Assembly: GCA_947646735.1 (NCBI GenBank)
Contig: CANTFK010000302.1
Span: 1-56,808 of the forward strand
Length of the DNA stretch: 56,808 nucleotides
Direction of reading: 5' to 3'
Source: Peronospora farinosa
Lineage: Eukaryota; Oomycota; Peronosporomycetes; Peronosporales; Peronosporaceae
Shown here: positions 53,617 through 56,808 of the stretch, piece after piece
Layout of the letters: every line of letters begins with the position of its first letter
How positions within the stretch are numbered: position 1 is the stretch's first letter
Made by a program: the position numbers and the translations under genes
The notes under the pieces: model-generated
Seen by the model: the letters and a program-made list of their open reading frames with translations, nothing else
Told to the model about the DNA's origin: nothing
The model's database searches: none

Positions 53617-54544
53617 ACATACGCCGTGGACGTTTTTGAGCGTCGTGCGCAGGGCCAACCTGTTGGCAATGACGCTTCTCACCAGAAGTGGTGGGGGTAG
53701 GCGAGTTAGCGGCCTGGCCTGTCGTGAGCTCGCGGCTACAGGTGTAGCCGAAACATTGGGGTGCTGTTTAGCAGACGCATAATGCGTTCGTTGAGATTTC
53801 AATTTTCCTCAGGCCTTCAGTTTAGCGTAATCGTAACGCATTTTCCGTTCGAAACGGAACATCTGCCACATCGGCACTTGCCCGTAGGGCCCACATGCTG
53901 CTTAAACGTCGCGCATAATTCGCCCAGCGGCTAAAAGCCGTGTCTTCTTCTTCCTCGGTTTCCCCCGCGAGCAGAAGGATGGGAACGCCCTTTATGGGAG
54001 GGACTGGCGCACCGCGCACTTGCCTGTTGAGGCGTGCCAAGTATTCGCTTTGCGTAGTAATATGAGGCTCCAGATATCGTTGTCGAAGGGCCGTTCGCGT
54101 AGCAACATCCGCGGGTGAAATGGCCTCAGGCCCAATGGCCCAGCCAGAAAGGGAATGTCCAGATGCCTCCTTTAGGCGTTCCTCCACCGTAGGTGGGTTG
54201 AACCTATACTGTCGGTGGTCCTGAAGCCTCTCCATATTCTTCGTCAGGCGCTTGGCACCTTCCTCTTGGTCGATGGTCTGCTGTTGCTGCTCGTCAAGTG
54301 GTTTAGTAACCGTTGCTGTTGAAGATACGTCAGGCGGGTCACGTAACGCTGTTAGCGCATCTGCAAAACCACGTTCAGGGAACGGATTCGGTGCATGACG
54401 AGTGTCATCTTCACCCGTAACGGTGGCTAAAGGGGACCCATCGGTTCCCACAAAGACGGTGTCACTTTCGTAATCAACCGCTTCGTCAATGTCGCCTTCG
54501 ATAAGGTCCCTTAGAGTCTGTGACTCAGTGCCAGAAGGCGTCAT
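53261..54544 (-). CDS. Antisense reading frame of element A, opposite to pol
   Basis: Minus-strand frame inside a plus-strand element, between the chromodomain and the 3' LTR. The first real ATG is at 54544 (MTPSGTESQTLRDLIEGD), about 110 bp from the LTR; it is open for 240 codons to 53822. It probably continues after frame changes through 53802-53581 and 53620-53261. The last part ends in a coiled coil (LLQEVRSLRDDMQSMNSRLE) and overlaps the chromodomain codons of the other strand. The protein is acidic at the start, with GVPILLLAGETEEEEDTAF in the middle; B1 has PIPVVLRSNETADEYEAEL at the equivalent place. A structural or regulatory accessory protein, or silencing through antisense RNA, are both possible. 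Confidence 0.6.
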
Positions 54545-54653
54545 GTTATGTGCCGTAAACAAACCGTAAAGTTTTAACGTTCGCTAAAGCACTACCTCTA
54601 AGAGGAAAGATATCGAAGACATTCTATGGAATCGTCAGTCTGGTGGGGGAGGG

Positions 54654-55295
54654 TGTAACGGGGTTACACGACGGTTGTAACATCATTCCGAAAGTTTACG
54701 GTTGAAGATTCCTTTTATTGCATATAATGCATTTTGATACTTCTCTTTAGAGAGGTATTAAGTATAAGCGCTAAAGATACGGTATTCGGTAATACCGTAT
54801 CTTATCGATTAGGATTCGATAATTGATAACGCTGTACTAAGTACATCATACACAGATGTTTAGACGATATGTCGTCCAATAGCAAAGTCTGCATATAATA
54901 ATTACTATTATAGTAATTAATCTAGTGTAGTGTACTTAGTTAGTAGGACTATTCATAGAAATCTTAAAGCATAAATAAAATCAGTTCTCATTTTGAGTTT
55001 AAGATCACAAGTCGTTCTGACTTGTTCTCTTGTGCACTTCGTGCGTTGGTTCTCTGAACCTCTAAGCTTCTATCTTGTTCTTGCACTCTGTGCGTTGGTT
55101 CTCTGAACCTTAAGCTTATTGCTTGCTGACTAAAAGTCTCTTTCCTAGCTCCTTAGAACAGGGTGACCTTAAGTCATTTAATTAGTTCCTTAGAACTCAG
55201 TGGCGTTTAGCCGTAAATTTATTTAGCTCTTTAGAACTAAGAGGTTTTCAGCCTAAAGTCTTCCTCTGGCTAAAGAGCTGTGCAGCTCCACTACA
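54654..55295 (+). repeat. 3' LTR of element A
   Basis: 642 bp, same ends as the 5' LTR. By eye about ten differences, for example AATACCG here versus AACACCG, which extends the arms of the main hairpin to 12 bp. Confidence 0.95.
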
Positions 55296-55300
55296 CTTTA
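55296..55300 (+). repeat. Target-site duplication of element A, right copy
   Basis: CTTTA, matching 37402-37406. Confidence 0.9.
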
Positions 55301-55333
55301 TGTCGGGATAGCGACGAGGTGGCCTGAAAAATG
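55301..55333 (-). mobile_element. Second part of the LINE RT remnant interrupted by A
   Basis: The minus strand reads IIFQATSSLSRHK and runs across the A insertion point into KASGSDGLNNDL (37400 leftward). It ends at the tRNA remnant, so this is the 5' (truncated) end of the LINE copy. Confidence 0.6.
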
Positions 55334-55390
55334 ATCTAGCGGTATGATTCTCGCTTAGGGTACAAGAGGTCCCGAATTCGATCTCCGACA
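55334..55390 (+). pseudogene. tRNA-Pro (anticodon AGG) remnant
   Basis: From TCTAGCGGTATGATTCTCGC through the anticodon loop CTTAGGGT to the T-arm (TTCGAT) and the acceptor end TCCGACA, this follows the eukaryotic tRNA-Pro(AGG) pattern closely. The 5' acceptor strand and start of the D arm are missing. G-to-A changes break the anticodon stem (ACAAG instead of GCGAG) and the T stem. It is not functional. Its left end joins a LINE and its right end is 2 bp from the LTR of B2. Confidence 0.75.
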
Positions 55391-55392
55391 AG

Positions 55393-55994
55393 TGTAACAG
55401 GGCATATAGTTACTCGTAAACATTAAGTAATATACTTAATGTTTGGTCTAAAAGTATCCATGATTACTTTTGACCAGTCACTTGGGTGCGATACACATAC
55501 GTGATCCACCCTCGTGAATGTCGATATCCATTTATGGATTCACATGGGAAGGGATGACGCTAGTTGAAGCTAGGCATCGCGACGTCTCAGAAGGACGTCA
55601 GTTGCGATCTTAAATCTAGATTTAAGTTCATGCGTCAGGATACGCTTCTAAAGAGTCGCGTATCCGATCTATATATATATATAGCCAATTAAGTAGTTAA
55701 GTTTATATTTAATTATAACTCATTAAATATAGCTCAGTCTTGAATTTGCTAACACCGAGGCACCACGCACGAGAAGCTGAAAAAGCTTCTGCGTGACGTC
55801 GGTGCCTTCTTGTTTAGAAGTTCGTTGCACTCTCGCTTAAGCGAGAGGCAACTGGTGGTACGACTGCTTAAGCAGTCGACCAACCGCATAACCACCCTCG
55901 CACGCGAATGATAAGACGGTCTAACCGCTTCCTCGCTTGTGCATAAGGTGTGTGCTAGTAGCACGAGGCAACTTCGTAGAAGTGCCCGTCTACA
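55393..55994 (+). repeat. 5' LTR of B2 (family B)
   Basis: 602 bp, TGTAACAGGGCATATAG to GTCTACA. It is the third full copy of the family B LTR in the window and has the same inverted repeats, with a mismatch in the large palindrome. Confidence 0.93.
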
Positions 55995-55996
55995 CT

Positions 55997-56014
55997 TGGT
56001 AGCACTAGTAGTCC
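55997..56014 (+). other. Primer-binding site of B2
   Basis: TGGTAGCACTAGTAGTCC after the bases CT, identical to B1. Confidence 0.7.
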
Positions 56015-56038
56015 TTCCCACGACCCGTCTCTCTGAGC

Positions 56039-56764
56039 ATGCGTGTGGTTAAGATGGTCCTTAATATGGACTGGAGTGACTTCCCTCACCTCTCCCAGCA
56101 TCATAGGGAGTTGGCAGAGCATATGGCGCAGGGACTTGGTGAACAAGCCCTGGTCAACCTCTTGCATTGTCCTCCTGAGCAACATGTTGCTCAGTTGGAG
56201 CAATATGAGGCGTTTGTGCTCGGACAGAGTAGAAACGCGTCCGAGGTAAACAGCCAAGCTACGGCTGTGTCCATCAATAAGACTCAGGATGAGCTTAGGC
56301 TTGAGTAGACACGTAATGAGGCGCTCAACAGAACTGTTGAGACGCTCTTTGCCCGGCCTGCTCAACTGAGGCCCATTCAGATGGACCCTCCGAAGTTCGA
56401 TGGAACTAGCCCTCACACGATTGTTCACTGGCTATTAGCAGTTGAGCAATGTGGAGTGGCGCATCTCATCGAAGACGACACCAGAATGGTGTCGTATGCC
56501 ATGTCCAACTTGCGTGGCAAAGCGTCAGAGTGGGCATACTCTGCGCTGATGGCAAATGCTGATGCGTTTCCATCATGGGCGATCTATAAAACAAAGATTC
56601 GCGTCATGTATCAGCCGCCTAACAACGAAGTGTTGCTTATGGCGCGCTTCTTTGGAGCACGACAGGCGAAACGCTCTCTGCAAGAATTTGTGCAGGAGAT
56701 GCGTTCGCTGTCGGCGTCCATTAATGGGGAACCGATACCGGAACGCAATCCTGTGCATGAATGA
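56039..56764 (+). pseudogene. gag of B2, with the same in-frame UAG, then cut
   Basis: 89 codons, TAG at 56306-56308, then MDPPKFDG from 56381 in the same frame. It matches B1 until PIPER at about 56745, then reads NPVHE and stops. The nucleotides TATCAAGGTGG, which follow directly in B1, reappear about 39 bp later. Confidence 0.85.
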
Positions 56765-56808
56765 ATAAAAAAGAGATGCAGCGCTATCAAGGTGGACTTT
56801 GGAACGGC

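Larger units (their letters stand above)
37407..55295 (+). mobile_element. Ty3/Gypsy chromovirus A, 17.9 kb including nested element C
   Basis: Identical-sized LTRs (642 bp each) at 37407-38048 and 54654-55295 are flanked by CTTTA. Order on the plus strand: LTR, primer site, gag, protease, [nested C], RT, RNase H, integrase, chromodomain, an opposite-strand frame, LTR. By eye the two LTRs differ at about ten positions, so the insertion is not brand new. The RT, integrase and gag resemble B1 closely in sequence and layout, and both elements share the same primer site, so A and B are sister families. Confidence 0.93.
55393..56808 (+). mobile_element. Second family B element (B2), 5' part, runs off the window
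   Basis: 5' LTR 55393-55994, primer site at 55997, gag from 56039. It is nearly identical to B1 in the opposite orientation. Just before the window's end the gag is interrupted by about 39 bp of foreign sequence. Confidence 0.9.

Noticed and set aside
54545..54562. Start of the antisense frame of A at 54562
   Set aside because: The codon there is TTG; the first ATG is at 54544.
55302..55390. An intact tRNA-Pro with an unusual D-arm insertion
   Set aside because: The 5' GTCGGGA could pair partly with the acceptor end, but that stretch reads as LINE coding sequence on the other strand and the anticodon and T stems are broken.

Overview
The window looks like nuclear DNA of an oomycete, most likely a Peronosporales species (Phytophthora or downy mildew). 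The genes have short GT-AG introns (about 55-120 nt) and are tightly packed, often converging. The CCR4 nuclease has the plant/stramenopile-like N-terminus. A cluster of broken Ty3/Gypsy chromoviruses is present, one with two RNase H domains. No organism name can be read from the sequence itself.

Layout. 35-679 is a solo LTR (family A). 1.0-19.2 kb is a gene-dense block: a mitochondrial-type rhomboid protease, a PH-PH-TBC protein, an MscS-type channel, a small Mediator-10-like protein, an MDR quinone oxidoreductase, a 962-residue sugar-nucleotidyltransferase/EamA-transporter fusion, a CCR4-type deadenylase and WASH complex subunit 1. 19.2-23.1 kb is gene-poor with decayed sequence. 23.1-26.1 kb holds one more gene, a nuclear protein with Tudor-like segments and a TFIIS N-terminal (LW) domain. 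From 26 kb on, everything is repeats: L1-type LINE remnants, a Gypsy chromovirus on the minus strand (B1, 28941-37029), and a second chromovirus (A, 37407-55295) bounded by the 5-bp duplication CTTTA. Inside A sits a third Gypsy element (C, 39498-50020, minus strand). A broken tRNA-Pro follows, then the 5' end of another B element (B2) running off the window.

The host genes are unrelated housekeeping functions: proteolysis, Rab/PH trafficking, ion flux, transcription, mRNA decay, and endosomal actin through WASH. I see no operon-like logic. The mobile elements allow a relative history. B2's left LTR abuts a tRNA-Pro. A LINE 5' end joins that same tRNA. A inserted into the LINE. C inserted into the protease region of A and removed some of A on one side.

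The most unusual signals are in the retroelements. Families A and B both carry, between integrase and 3' LTR, an open frame on the opposite strand whose end overlaps the chromodomain codons. Both LTR families are built largely from consecutive short perfect inverted repeats. The family B gag has the same in-frame UAG in both copies. The host-gene observation most worth checking is the nucleotidyltransferase-transporter fusion.
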